From positions 124,001 to 188,000 of the forward strand of contig NZ_JAGEVG010000006.1 of the NCBI RefSeq assembly GCF_017581925.1: a stretch of DNA of 64,000 bases. Direction: 5' to 3'. Within the stretch, counting starts at the first letter, position 1. Every line of letters begins with the position of its first letter. Shown in pieces: positions 54,485-63,903 of this stretch. The translations under genes and the position numbers were made by a program. Origin of the DNA: Gelidibacter pelagius (lineage in GTDB: Bacteria > Bacteroidota > Bacteroidia > Flavobacteriales > Flavobacteriaceae). Below the pieces are notes generated by a model. It saw only the letters and a list, made by a program, of their open reading frames with translations, searched no databases and was not told where the DNA came from.

Positions 54485-56086
54485 ATGAGTGTTTTAAAAT
54501 CAAAAATCAATATCAACGCTGCAGCCAGCAAAGAAAACTATCAAAAGATGGTGGACTTGGTTTCAGAATTGAACAAAAAATATAAGGAAGGTAGTTTTCA
54601 AGGGGATGAAAAACACATCACCAGAGCAAGAAAAAGACAGAAATTCTTAGCCAGAGAACGCATCGAATTGTTGTTGGATAGAGACAGTCCTTTTTTGGAA
54701 TTATTGCCTTTAGCCGGTATGAACAATAAAAACGGCTTTGGTGCTGGAGGCACAAGTGTTTCTGGTATTGGCTTGGTTCACGGCAAGTTTTGCATGATCA
54801 ACTCCAATGTGGGCACCCGTAAAGGTGGTTCCGTAGATTACGCGACTGTTTTTAAAGGACTAAGAATTGGCGATATCACACGAGAATGTAAATTACCAAC
54901 CATCAATTTAGTTGAAAGTGGCGGCGCCAATTTACCTGACCAAGCCAAAATATTTAATTATGGTGGCGAAGGATTTAGAGAAATCACCAGACGTTCCGAA
55001 TTAGGAATTACAACCATTGCCGTTGTTTTTGGTAATGCTACTGCTGGTGGGGCTTATATCCCAGGAATGTCTGATTATTCCATATTTCAAAAGCAAGCTG
55101 CAAAAGTGTTTTTAGCCGGTCCGCCTTTAGTGAAAATGGCGACCAATGAGATTGCAACCGATGAAGAACTGGGAGGTGCAGAAATGCATAGTAGAGAATC
55201 TGGTGTTTCAGATTATTTAGCGGAAGATGAATTGGATGCGATTCGAATCGCCAGAGAAATCATGGAATTTGTGCCAGAAAAGACGCCACATTTAATTCCT
55301 ACAGAAGACATTAAAATCCCTTTATATCCATCAGACGAAATCTTATCTGTGGTTCCTGCCGATATCAAAACCCCTTTTGATGTTAGAGAACTCATTATGC
55401 GGATTACCGATGGATCTGAATTTTCCGAATTTAAGGCAGAATACGGTAGTACTATGGTTTGCGGGTGGTCTAAAATAAACGGCTACCCAGTTGGAATCAT
55501 TGGAAATAACGGTGTTATTTTTTCTGAATCTGCCAACAAAGGCGCGCAGTTTATTCAGTTGTCCAATCAAAAGAACATTCCCCTACTCTTCCTACAGAAT
55601 ACCACGGGGTATATGGTTGGAAAAGAATATGAAAGAGGTGGCATCATTAAAAACGGCGCGAAATTAATCAATGCCGTTTCCAACTCTAAAGTACCATCTA
55701 TCACCTTAATGATTGGGAGTTCTTTTGGCGCTGGTAATTATGGGATGAACGGACGTTCTTTTGAACCTAATTTCTTGTTTGCTTATCCCAATTCAAAAAT
55801 TGGCGTGATGGGCTCAGAACAATTGGCAGGTGTGATGGAAATTATTCAAAAAGCATCCAACGAAGCCAAAGGACTTCCTGATAATCCCGAACAAACCAAT
55901 ATGATAAAAGCCATGTTGGTTGCAGAAGCTGAATCAAAATCATCTGCATGGCATTCCACTTCTGAACTTTGGGATGATGGTATTATCGACCCGAAAGAAA
56001 CACGGAATTATCTCGGCTTTTGTTTAGCGGTTTTATACAATCAAGAAATTAAAGGCACCAACAGTTATGGTGTTTGGAGACACTAA
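54485..56086 (+). CDS. Acyl-CoA carboxylase beta subunit (MCC/GCC-like carboxyltransferase)
   Basis: The 533-residue subunit transfers carboxyl from carboxybiotin to an acyl-CoA. It has the crotonase-like carboxyltransferase fold, with oxyanion-hole glycines visible in GNATAGGAYIPGMSDY and IGSSFGAGNYGMNGR, plus the family element GSTMVCGWSKINGYPVGIIGNNGV. Sequence and context (ACAD before, biotin carboxylase after, hydratase next) fit methylcrotonyl-CoA or geranyl-CoA carboxylases better than acetyl-CoA or propionyl-CoA ones. The selective residues for chain length were not assigned by me. Confidence 0.88.
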   Translation: MSVLKSKININAAASKENYQKMVDLVSELNKKYKEGSFQGDEKHITRARKRQKFLARERIELLLDRDSPFLELLPLAGMNNKNGFGAGGTSVSGIGLVHGKFCMINSNVGTRKGGSVDYATVFKGLRIGDITRECKLPTINLVESGGANLPDQAKIFNYGGEGFREITRRSELGITTIAVVFGNATAGGAYIPGMSDYSIFQKQAAKVFLAGPPLVKMATNEIATDEELGGAEMHSRESGVSDYLAEDELDAIRIAREIMEFVPEKTPHLIPTEDIKIPLYPSDEILSVVPADIKTPFDVRELIMRITDGSEFSEFKAEYGSTMVCGWSKINGYPVGIIGNNGVIFSESANKGAQFIQLSNQKNIPLLFLQNTTGYMVGKEYERGGIIKNGAKLINAVSNSKVPSITLMIGSSFGAGNYGMNGRSFEPNFLFAYPNSKIGVMGSEQLAGVMEIIQKASNEAKGLPDNPEQTNMIKAMLVAEAESKSSAWHSTSELWDDGIIDPKETRNYLGFCLAVLYNQEIKGTNSYGVWRH

Positions 56087-56101
56087 AAGGAACTCAATAG
56101 C

Positions 56102-58081
56102 ATGAAACATATCAATACAATTTTAGTTGCAAACAGAGGAGAAATTGCGTCCCGCATTTTCAGAACTTGCAAGCAAATGGGAATTATCTCAGTTGCTGTA
56201 TACGCCGATGCCGATAAAAACGCACCTTATGTACAAGAAGCAGATCTTGCCATTCATATTGGTGATTCGGAGCCTGCGGCTTCCTATTTGAATCAAGATA
56301 AAATCATTGCCGCTGCAAAACAAGTGAATGCTGATGCCATTCATCCTGGCTATGGTTTTCTATCTGAAAATCCTGATTTTGCAGAGCGATGTCATACAGA
56401 AAATCTCATTTTTATTGGTCCAAATGTAGAAGCCATAAGAGCCATGGGTTCTAAGGCAGAAGCTAAATCCATTATGGAAAAAGCGAAGGTACCAACCATT
56501 CCAGGCTATAAAGGTAAAGATCAGTCTCCTCAAACCTTAAAAGACGAAGCTTTACGCATTGGATTCCCGCTCTTGTTAAAAGCGACCTATGGTGGTGGTG
56601 GTAAAGGCATGCGCATCGTCCATAAAGAAGACGAATTAGACAATGCCATTACATCTTCAAAAAGAGAAGCTATGAATGCTTTTGGCAATGATGATTTAAT
56701 GGTGGAGAAATATATCGCTTCTGGGAGACATATCGAGTTTCAGGTATTTGGGGATCAACACAGGAATGTGATTCATATTTTAGAAAGAGAATGTACCATC
56801 CAAAGACGCTACCAAAAAGTAGTGGAAGAAAGCCCCTCTCCTGTTTTGACTCAAGAACTTAGAGATCGTATGGGCAAGGTGGCTGTGGCTGCAGTTAAAG
56901 CGCTGAATTATGATAATGCTGGTACCGTAGAATTTATTTTTGATGAGTCCACCAACGACTTCTTTTTCCTTGAAGTCAACACCAGATTACAAGTAGAGCA
57001 TCCGGTTACAGAAGAAATTACCGATTTGGACTTAGTTAAAATGCAAATTGAATCCGCAAAAGGAATGCCATTGCAAGTAAAACAAGAAGACATCAAAGGC
57101 AATGGTTATGCTATTGAAGTCCGGTTGTATGCCGAAGACGCGGAAAATAATTTCGCACCAGTTACTGGTACCGTACATAAGCTTAGCTATCCGGAAGTTG
57201 AAGGATTGAGAGTGGAATCTGCCATTCAAACAGGTTCCGAAATTTCGATGCATTATGATCCGATGATTGCTAAAATTATTGTGCACGACAGCAATAGAAT
57301 TGCAGCACTGAACAAATTGAATTATGTCCTCAAAAACACGATTTGCCAAGGCACAAAAACAAATTTAGCCTTCTTACAAACCATCATAAACAATGATGAT
57401 TTTATAGCTGGTAACTACGATACGCATTTTATTGAAAACAAATTAGACTTAACGGCTATAGCTACACTAAATCAACAAGATAAAGAAGAGTTAGCCATAG
57501 TTTCAACCTTATACAATTGGCAACAACGCCAACATCAGCGGACAAAATTAAGAGCGATTCCTTCTGGATGGCGGAATAACTTTTACGAACATCAAAAAGA
57601 ATCGATTGTTGTCAATGATGAAGACATCACCGTTCAGTATCGCTATTTAGATGATAGCTTTGAGGTGCTAATCAATGATGAAAAACGTACTTCTGAAATC
57701 ATAAATTGTTCGGAAGACAGCATTCGTTTAAGCACCAACGGACTTCAAAAGACCTTTGCAATTTGCGTAAAAGATAAGTTCACCTATATCCATACGCCGT
57801 CCATTGGAAATGTAGAAGTTTTACGTTTGGATCGTTTCCCAGTAAAAGAGAAGGCAAAAGAAAAAGGAGGCTACACCTCCCCTATGCCTTCAAAAATCAT
57901 CAAACTGCTTGTTGCCACAGGTGATGTGGTTAAAGAAAACGATCCTTTAATCGTTATTTCTTCCATGAAAATGGAAAGTACCATTATGGCTGATGAAGAT
58001 GGCACCATCGAAGAAATTTTTGTTGAAGAAGGTCAGAATGTCCAAGTAGATCATTTATTACTAAAAATAAACAGCAAGTAA
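56102..58081 (+). CDS. Acyl-CoA carboxylase alpha subunit: biotin carboxylase plus biotinyl domain
   Basis: The 659-residue subunit carboxylates biotin with ATP and bicarbonate. The biotin carboxylase part (about 1-450) has ILVANRGEIASRIFRTCKQMG, the ATP loop YGGGGKGMRIV and FLEVNTRLQVEHPVTEE. The biotinylated lysine is Lys623 in SSMKMEST near the C-terminus, and a linking BT-like domain lies between. It lies 15 bp after the beta-subunit gene and two bases before the hydratase gene. Together the two subunits form the complete enzyme. Confidence 0.92.
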   Translation: MKHINTILVANRGEIASRIFRTCKQMGIISVAVYADADKNAPYVQEADLAIHIGDSEPAASYLNQDKIIAAAKQVNADAIHPGYGFLSENPDFAERCHTENLIFIGPNVEAIRAMGSKAEAKSIMEKAKVPTIPGYKGKDQSPQTLKDEALRIGFPLLLKATYGGGGKGMRIVHKEDELDNAITSSKREAMNAFGNDDLMVEKYIASGRHIEFQVFGDQHRNVIHILERECTIQRRYQKVVEESPSPVLTQELRDRMGKVAVAAVKALNYDNAGTVEFIFDESTNDFFFLEVNTRLQVEHPVTEEITDLDLVKMQIESAKGMPLQVKQEDIKGNGYAIEVRLYAEDAENNFAPVTGTVHKLSYPEVEGLRVESAIQTGSEISMHYDPMIAKIIVHDSNRIAALNKLNYVLKNTICQGTKTNLAFLQTIINNDDFIAGNYDTHFIENKLDLTAIATLNQQDKEELAIVSTLYNWQQRQHQRTKLRAIPSGWRNNFYEHQKESIVVNDEDITVQYRYLDDSFEVLINDEKRTSEIINCSEDSIRLSTNGLQKTFAICVKDKFTYIHTPSIGNVEVLRLDRFPVKEKAKEKGGYTSPMPSKIIKLLVATGDVVKENDPLIVISSMKMESTIMADEDGTIEEIFVEEGQNVQVDHLLLKINSK

Positions 58082-58083
58082 TT

Positions 58084-58902
58084 ATGGAATTTTTTAATAA
58101 AGAACTTGTAGATAAAGCCTTGGAGCAAACCTTTGCTTTTATCCAATTGAAATTTGAAGCACACGTCCTTACGCTGACATTAGATAGAGCGGAAAAGAAA
58201 AATGCGATTCACCCACAAATGGTGCAAGAAATTGCTTTTGCCATGCAATTCGCCAAACAAATAAATGCCGTAAGAGCTGTGGTGATTGACGCTCTGGGCG
58301 ATGTGTTTTGTGCTGGTGCCGATTTAAAGGCATTTATGGGCATGGTTGGTGAATTTGAATCCTCTATTCCAAAATCAGATCAGGAGATATTATTAGGAGA
58401 ACTTTTCAATAAAGTACACAAACCGGTGATTTCTAAAATTGAAGGCGATGTGTTTGCAGGCGGACTCTTTTTCCTGGCAGGTCCAACCTATGTGGTTTGT
58501 AATGCCGATGTAAAACTTGGATTACCAGAAGTAAAACGTGGCTTATTCCCATTTCAAGTCATGGCATCACTGTTAGAAATCATGCCGAAACGAAAAGTAA
58601 TCGATTGGTGTATCAATGGCGATAATATAGATGCTAATAAAGCCTTTGAATATGGGTTAGTGACGCACATGGCTACCAAAGACACCATAGATGAAACGGT
58701 GAACAGCATTATAAATAAGCTTCTTGAGAACTCCCCTATGGCGATCCGTTTGGGATTGGAAGCAGCTGATTATATCAATAAAAAAGAATCTGAACATGCC
58801 TATTTAATGCAAATGCTTCAAAAAACAATTATGTCTAAAGACGCTCAGGAAGGCTTGTTGGCATTTAAAGAAAAAAGAAAACCAAATTGGTCTGACCAAT
58901 AA
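58084..58902 (+). CDS. Enoyl-CoA hydratase/isomerase (crotonase fold)
   Basis: The 272-residue protein has the oxyanion-hole elements EKKNAIHPQMVQEIA with FCAGADLKAFMGM and the second hole EGDVFAGGLFFLAG. In crotonase two Glu activate water; here the position in LPEVKRG is Glu but the other (Glu144 of rat crotonase) falls on an aromatic residue. That leaves one acid, as in some methylglutaconyl-CoA hydratases. By position after a carboxylase it could hydrate a 3-methylglutaconyl-CoA-like product, as LiuC or AtuE do. Soluble. Confidence 0.87.
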   Translation: MEFFNKELVDKALEQTFAFIQLKFEAHVLTLTLDRAEKKNAIHPQMVQEIAFAMQFAKQINAVRAVVIDALGDVFCAGADLKAFMGMVGEFESSIPKSDQEILLGELFNKVHKPVISKIEGDVFAGGLFFLAGPTYVVCNADVKLGLPEVKRGLFPFQVMASLLEIMPKRKVIDWCINGDNIDANKAFEYGLVTHMATKDTIDETVNSIINKLLENSPMAIRLGLEAADYINKKESEHAYLMQMLQKTIMSKDAQEGLLAFKEKRKPNWSDQ

Positions 58903-58914
58903 AAACACAAAATT

Positions 58915-59775
58915 ATGATTTACAAAAAACTAATCTTATCCGCAGCATTAACAGGTGCTGCAACCAATAGAACGCACTGTCCGGACATCCCTTATACGCC
59001 TAAAGAATTAGGTTTGGAAGCAAAACGTGCCGTAGATGCTGGTGCTGCCATCGTTCATATTCACGCGAGAGAAGACAATGGTATGCCTTCTTGGCGCACA
59101 GAGGTTTTTCAAGAAATTTCGGAAGAAGTGAGAAAGCATTCTAAAGACGTCATTATCAATTATTCTACTGGTGCAATTGGTCTTTCTATAGAAGATCGTT
59201 TAAAGCATTTACCTGCAACAAAACCAGATATGGCGGCTTTTAATATGGGAAGCATGAACTATGCGATATTCTCTAAAAGAGCCAAACAATTTATTTGGAA
59301 TGGGGTTTTTGAGAACTCTTTTGACGACATGATCAAGGTTGTTGAAACGATGAACGAGAACAATATTTGTCCAGAAATGGAATGTTTTGATACGGGGCAT
59401 ATCAGAAATGCACAACCTTTAAAAGAAATGGGATTACTCCCTGATAATGCATGTTACAGTTTAGTGATGGGTGTTTTAGGAGGTATTGATGCTACGGCAG
59501 AGAATCTCATCCATCAGATAAAACAAGTTCCAGAAGGTGCTTTTTGGCAATCTATCGTCATCAGTAGAAAACAATGGCAATTGTCTGCAATCGCAGCCGC
59601 CATGGGAGGGAATTTCAGAGTTGGTTTAGAAGATAATTTTTACTTACCAAACGGAGATATGGCAAAATCGAACGGCGAATTAGTAGACGCTGGGATGACT
59701 TTAGCAAAATCTGTAGGTAGAGAAGTTGCGACTATAGAAGAAGCCAGAGCCATGCTCAATATCCCTTTAAAATAA
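58915..59775 (+). CDS. 3-keto acid cleavage enzyme (BKACE, DUF849)
   Basis: BKACE enzymes cleave a beta-keto acid with acetyl-CoA into acetoacetate and the acyl-CoA two carbons shorter. The 286-residue protein has the zinc ligands His48-x-His50 (VHIHARED) and Glu239 (RVGLEDN), the same ones as in 3-keto-5-aminohexanoate cleavage enzyme. The substrate-binding strand near residue 11 (AALTGAATNRT) differs from lysine-fermentation enzymes, and lysine-fermentation genes are absent. In this operon it sits where a lyase of the HMG-CoA type would normally act. Confidence 0.87.
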   Translation: MIYKKLILSAALTGAATNRTHCPDIPYTPKELGLEAKRAVDAGAAIVHIHAREDNGMPSWRTEVFQEISEEVRKHSKDVIINYSTGAIGLSIEDRLKHLPATKPDMAAFNMGSMNYAIFSKRAKQFIWNGVFENSFDDMIKVVETMNENNICPEMECFDTGHIRNAQPLKEMGLLPDNACYSLVMGVLGGIDATAENLIHQIKQVPEGAFWQSIVISRKQWQLSAIAAAMGGNFRVGLEDNFYLPNGDMAKSNGELVDAGMTLAKSVGREVATIEEARAMLNIPLK

Positions 59776-59785
59776 TAAACGTACT

Positions 59786-60592
59786 ATGTTTCAATCCAAT
59801 ACATTTAAAGATCAGGTGGTTTTAGTGACGGGAGGTCGCTCTGGAATCGGCTTTCAAATCGCCAAAGATATGCTGCAATTGGGCGCCAAAGTCATTATTT
59901 GCTCACGTAAAGAAGCGCCCTTAAAAGAAGCCGCTGAAAAACTCTCTGAATTCGGATACGTCGATTATCAAGCTTGTGATATTCGAAATACCGAAGAAAT
60001 CCAAGCATTGGCCGCCATGATCAAAGAAAAACACGGAAGACTGGATGTTTTGGTAAACAATGCTGGAGGTCAATTTCCTGTACTTGCCGAGTATTTAAAT
60101 GATAAAGGTTGGAATGCAGTAATCAATAACAATCTAAACGGCACATTTTATATGATCCGTGAAATGGCAAACGCTTTTTTTATTCCTCAAAAACAAGGTA
60201 ATATCGTCAATATTATTGTGGATATGCATCGAGGTTTTCCTGGGATGATCCATACGGGTGCTGCAAGAGCTGGGGTTGAAAACATCACAAAAACCTTAGC
60301 CCAAGAATGGAGCGAGTTTAATATCAGAATCAACTGTGTGGCACCAGGAATTATAGAATCGAGCGGTTTAGATACCTATCCGGCACAAGTTCAAGACATG
60401 TTTGCTGAAGCCAAAAAAGCCATTCCTTTAAAACGTTTTGGTGATGTGAAAGACATCTCCAATGCCGTTGCGTTTTTAGCGAGTCCGCTGGCGTCCTATA
60501 TCACAGGGATTTCATTGTATGTAGATGGCGCACAGCATTTAAACTATGATAAAATGGGATTGCCAAACGTATTAAAATCCTTCTTAAAATAA
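59786..60592 (+). CDS. SDR oxidoreductase, PECR/2,4-dienoyl-CoA reductase-like
   Basis: The 268-residue protein has the SDR cofactor loop TGGRSGIGFQIA and NNAGG. Instead of the usual Tyr-xxx-Lys it reads HTGAARAGVENITKTLAQEW, the pattern of peroxisomal trans-2-enoyl-CoA reductase and dienoyl-CoA reductases. That fits reduction of an enoyl-CoA rather than an ordinary ketone. The C-terminal ASPLASYITGISLYVDGAQ is typical of SDRs. It lies ten bases after the BKACE gene. Confidence 0.85.
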   Translation: MFQSNTFKDQVVLVTGGRSGIGFQIAKDMLQLGAKVIICSRKEAPLKEAAEKLSEFGYVDYQACDIRNTEEIQALAAMIKEKHGRLDVLVNNAGGQFPVLAEYLNDKGWNAVINNNLNGTFYMIREMANAFFIPQKQGNIVNIIVDMHRGFPGMIHTGAARAGVENITKTLAQEWSEFNIRINCVAPGIIESSGLDTYPAQVQDMFAEAKKAIPLKRFGDVKDISNAVAFLASPLASYITGISLYVDGAQHLNYDKMGLPNVLKSFLK

Positions 60593-60599
60593 CGAACTG

Positions 60600-62375
60600 A
60601 TGAGCACAAAACAACTTATAAATGGTGGCGCTTTTTTAATATATACGCCAGATTCCGAGAGTGTTTTTACACCCGAAGAATACACCGAAGATCAGCTATT
60701 GATTAGAGCATCTGTCAGAGCGTTTTTAGACCGAGAAATTGAACCTATAAAACACGTTTTTGATACCAAGGAAGGCACGAAAATAGCACCGGAAAAATTG
60801 GAACTATTAGGCGAATTAGGCTTTTTAGGTTTATCCGTACCTGAGAAATTCGGCGGCATGGGTTGCGATATCAAAACAGATATGGCGGCATCCGAAATCA
60901 TGTCCGATAGTTTTGCATTTGCACAATCTATGGGCGTTCAGAGAGGATTAGGGATTAATACCATTCTTTTTTATGGCACCCCAGAACAGCAAGAAAAATA
61001 TTTAGGAGGCATTATTGCCGGTAAAATTAAATGTTCTTATTGTTTAACAGAACCTGGTGCAGGTTCGGATGCGAATTCCGGGAAAACAAAAGCGACACTT
61101 TCGGCTGATGGCAAACATTATATTCTCAACGGACAAAAGATGTGGATTACCAATGCAGGATTTGCAGACGTGTTCTCTGTGTTTTGCAAAATAGACGGCG
61201 ATGAAAATTTATCTTGTTTGATTGTTGAAAAAGAATGGGGCGTGACCTTAGGTGCTGAAGAAGACAAAATGGGCATCCATGGCTCGTCCACACGACAAGT
61301 GTTTTTTGAAGATGTCAAAGTCCCTGTTAAAAACCTTTTAGGCGAACGGAATAAGGGCTTCAAGATTGCCATGAATGCCTTAAATCTCGGTCGATTGTTT
61401 ATCGGAATCGCAGGATCTGGAATCTCAAAAAGAGCTTTTAAACTCGGCGTCACTTACGCCAACCAACGCGTTCAGTTCAATCAAACCATTGCCTCTTTTG
61501 GTGCTATTCAAGAAAAAATTGCCAAGATGGCGGTGTCTATTTATGCCTTAGAATCGAGTTGGAACCGCTTGGCTGGAGATATGGATACCATGTACGATCT
61601 TTTCCTATCTGAAACGGCAAACGAATTGCTCTCTAAACAAAAAGTAGCTCAAGAATACGCTACAGAATGCGCCATTATTAAAGTGTTTGGTTCTGAAGTG
61701 GAGCAATTTGTAGTCGATGAAGCGCTACAGATTCATGGTGGGATGGGCTACTCTAATGAAAGTGATATCTCGGTATTGTATAGAAATATTCGCGGCAACA
61801 GAATTTACGAAGGCACCAATGAGATAAATCGGCTATTAATTCCAGGAACTATTTTAAAATTGGCTTTCAAAGGAAAAATTCCGCTAATGGAAACCGTAAT
61901 GAAAACCTTTGGCGACTTACAAGCTGGTAATTTAAAACCTGCCGACCCTGCCCTATCTTTTGCTGACTTTAGTTTGGAGTATTTAAACAATTGCAAAAAG
62001 CTTGCGCAATTAGTGTGCGGTCAAGCCATGCAAAAATTCCAACAAGACATAGAAAAAGAGCAAGAGGTGTTGTCCAGGCTTTCCGATATCATTTCTCAAG
62101 TCTATATTCTTGAAAGTGTGGTGTTGAGAAGCATTAAAAACAAGAGTCATCAAACAGAATTAAGAGAAGCCATGACCAGCATTTTCATCTATGAATCTGC
62201 TAAAATCATAAACGACGCTGCCCAAGAGGTTATTTACGCAAGTGCAGCCCCAGAAATGGCTCTGATGAGTTTTAAAGCGATTAAAAAGCTCATTCAGCTC
62301 CCTGCAGAACATATTATAGAAAAAAGAAGAGTTGTTGCAAAACACTTTATCGAAGAAAATAAATACAAATTATAA
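60600..62375 (+). CDS. Acyl-CoA dehydrogenase, VLCAD/ACAD9-like
   Basis: The 591-residue enzyme is about 200 residues longer than the short-chain type because of a C-terminal helical domain (from about residue 430), as in VLCAD and ACAD9. The FAD site reads TEPGAGSDANSGKT. The catalytic Glu is Glu404 in RIYEGTNEI, at the position used by medium- and very-long-chain enzymes, in contrast to the double enzyme at 52110 which has it in helix G. The extra C-terminal domain commonly gives membrane association. It follows the SDR gene by seven bases. Confidence 0.9.
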   Translation: MSTKQLINGGAFLIYTPDSESVFTPEEYTEDQLLIRASVRAFLDREIEPIKHVFDTKEGTKIAPEKLELLGELGFLGLSVPEKFGGMGCDIKTDMAASEIMSDSFAFAQSMGVQRGLGINTILFYGTPEQQEKYLGGIIAGKIKCSYCLTEPGAGSDANSGKTKATLSADGKHYILNGQKMWITNAGFADVFSVFCKIDGDENLSCLIVEKEWGVTLGAEEDKMGIHGSSTRQVFFEDVKVPVKNLLGERNKGFKIAMNALNLGRLFIGIAGSGISKRAFKLGVTYANQRVQFNQTIASFGAIQEKIAKMAVSIYALESSWNRLAGDMDTMYDLFLSETANELLSKQKVAQEYATECAIIKVFGSEVEQFVVDEALQIHGGMGYSNESDISVLYRNIRGNRIYEGTNEINRLLIPGTILKLAFKGKIPLMETVMKTFGDLQAGNLKPADPALSFADFSLEYLNNCKKLAQLVCGQAMQKFQQDIEKEQEVLSRLSDIISQVYILESVVLRSIKNKSHQTELREAMTSIFIYESAKIINDAAQEVIYASAAPEMALMSFKAIKKLIQLPAEHIIEKRRVVAKHFIEENKYKL

Positions 62376-62385
62376 ACAGATACAA

Positions 62386-63903
62386 ATGAGCAATTATCAT
62401 TTTACAGAAGAACACTTAATGTTTCAGGAAAGTTTGAAAGCATTCATGAAAAAAGAAGTGATTCCGAACATAGACACCTGGGAAGAAGAACAACGGATCC
62501 CAACTGAGGTATGGAAAAAAATGGGCGACTTAGGCTTTTTAGGATTAGGATTTCCGGAAGAGTTTGGTGGTTCAGACTTAGATTTCTTTTACGATGTTAT
62601 TTTTGTTGAAGAACTCGCTAAAGTATTTTCAGGCGGTTTTGCCATCACCCAAGCGGTTGTGCAATACATGTCCAGTCCGTATATTTTAAAACACGGGTCG
62701 CAACAATTAAAAGAAAAATATCTGCCAAAACTCATTTCTGGTGATGCCATAAGCGGGATCGCCATTACAGAACCTTCGGCTGGTTCCGATGTGGCGAATA
62801 TACAAACTACAGCCACTTTAGAAGGTGATCATTATATTCTGAATGGCTCTAAAACATTCATTACCAATGCGGTTTATGGCGATTTCGTCATCTGTGTCGT
62901 AAAAACGGACGTCAGTGCCGGACCTGGAGGTGTCAGTCTTTTGGTAGTCGATTTAGATGCGGATGGCATTCAAAAAACGAAATTAAAGAAATTGGGTTGG
63001 CATGCTTCCGATACGGCAGAACTATCTTTTGACAACGTTAAAGTGCCAAAAGAGAATTTAATCGGACAGGAAGGTCAAGGCTTTTATTATTTGATGGGCG
63101 GTCTACAGTTAGAACGCTTGGTCGGCGCCATTATGGGCTATGCCGCAAGCGAATCTGCTTTGGAGTACACCTTGCAATACATGTCTGAACGAACTGCTTT
63201 TAACAGACCAATCAACAAGTTTCAAGTCTTAAGACATCGCATGGCACAATTGGCATCAGAAATAGAAGCCTGCAAACAATTTGTACTGCATTGTTCTCGA
63301 CTTCATAATGATGGAAAATACGCAGTTAAAGAAAGCTCTATGGCAAAACTATTGGCTACAGAACTCTCCGACAAAACCATGACCCAATGTTTACAATCGT
63401 TTGGTGGCTATGGCTATATGGAAGAATATAAAATCGCCAGAATGTTTAGGGACAGCAGAATCGGGACTATTGGTGGCGGAACCTCAGAAATCATGAGGGA
63501 GATTATCGCCAAAATGGTCATTGACGATGTGAGTTATGAAAAAAGCACAGAAACTAAAAACGAAATTAATACCAATATAAATTTAAAAACAGATCAAAAA
63601 ATGAGCACACAATTAGAAACACTTTTAGACGTCATTAAAGCAAAAACAGCAAAAGTAGACCCAATCGGACATACACTGAAATTCGATTTTGGAGAAGAGC
63701 AATTATACATCGATGGCAAAGGCGATGTCAACCAAGTTTCCACCAGCAATGACCCAGCAGAATGTGTTATAGAAACAAGTTTCGAAGACTTTATAGCACT
63801 AACAAAAGGCGAATTGAATCCGATGGCTGCCGTTATGGGTGGGAAAGTAAAAATTAAAGGCGATATGTCTGTAGCCATGAAGTTGCAAACCATTTTTGGA
63901 TAG
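62386..63903 (+). CDS. Acyl-CoA dehydrogenase fused to an SCP2 lipid-binding domain
   Basis: The chain has 505 residues from the ATG at 62386; an upstream in-frame ATG at 62332 lies within the preceding gene. Residues 1-385 are an acyl-CoA dehydrogenase like the first half of the double enzyme, with TEPSAGSDVAN, Glu243 in LERL and GGYGYMEEYKIARMFRD. Residues 406-505 are an SCP2 sterol carrier domain (TLKFDFGEEQLYIDGKGD and FIALTKGELNPMAAVMGGKVKIKGD, given in part). The linker (TETKNEINTNINLKTDQK) reads like translated spacer DNA. An ATG at 63601 starts the SCP2 part and may be used separately. The domain suggests a bulky hydrophobic acyl-CoA is handled. Confidence 0.9.
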   Translation: MSNYHFTEEHLMFQESLKAFMKKEVIPNIDTWEEEQRIPTEVWKKMGDLGFLGLGFPEEFGGSDLDFFYDVIFVEELAKVFSGGFAITQAVVQYMSSPYILKHGSQQLKEKYLPKLISGDAISGIAITEPSAGSDVANIQTTATLEGDHYILNGSKTFITNAVYGDFVICVVKTDVSAGPGGVSLLVVDLDADGIQKTKLKKLGWHASDTAELSFDNVKVPKENLIGQEGQGFYYLMGGLQLERLVGAIMGYAASESALEYTLQYMSERTAFNRPINKFQVLRHRMAQLASEIEACKQFVLHCSRLHNDGKYAVKESSMAKLLATELSDKTMTQCLQSFGGYGYMEEYKIARMFRDSRIGTIGGGTSEIMREIIAKMVIDDVSYEKSTETKNEINTNINLKTDQKMSTQLETLLDVIKAKTAKVDPIGHTLKFDFGEEQLYIDGKGDVNQVSTSNDPAECVIETSFEDFIALTKGELNPMAAVMGGKVKIKGDMSVAMKLQTIFG

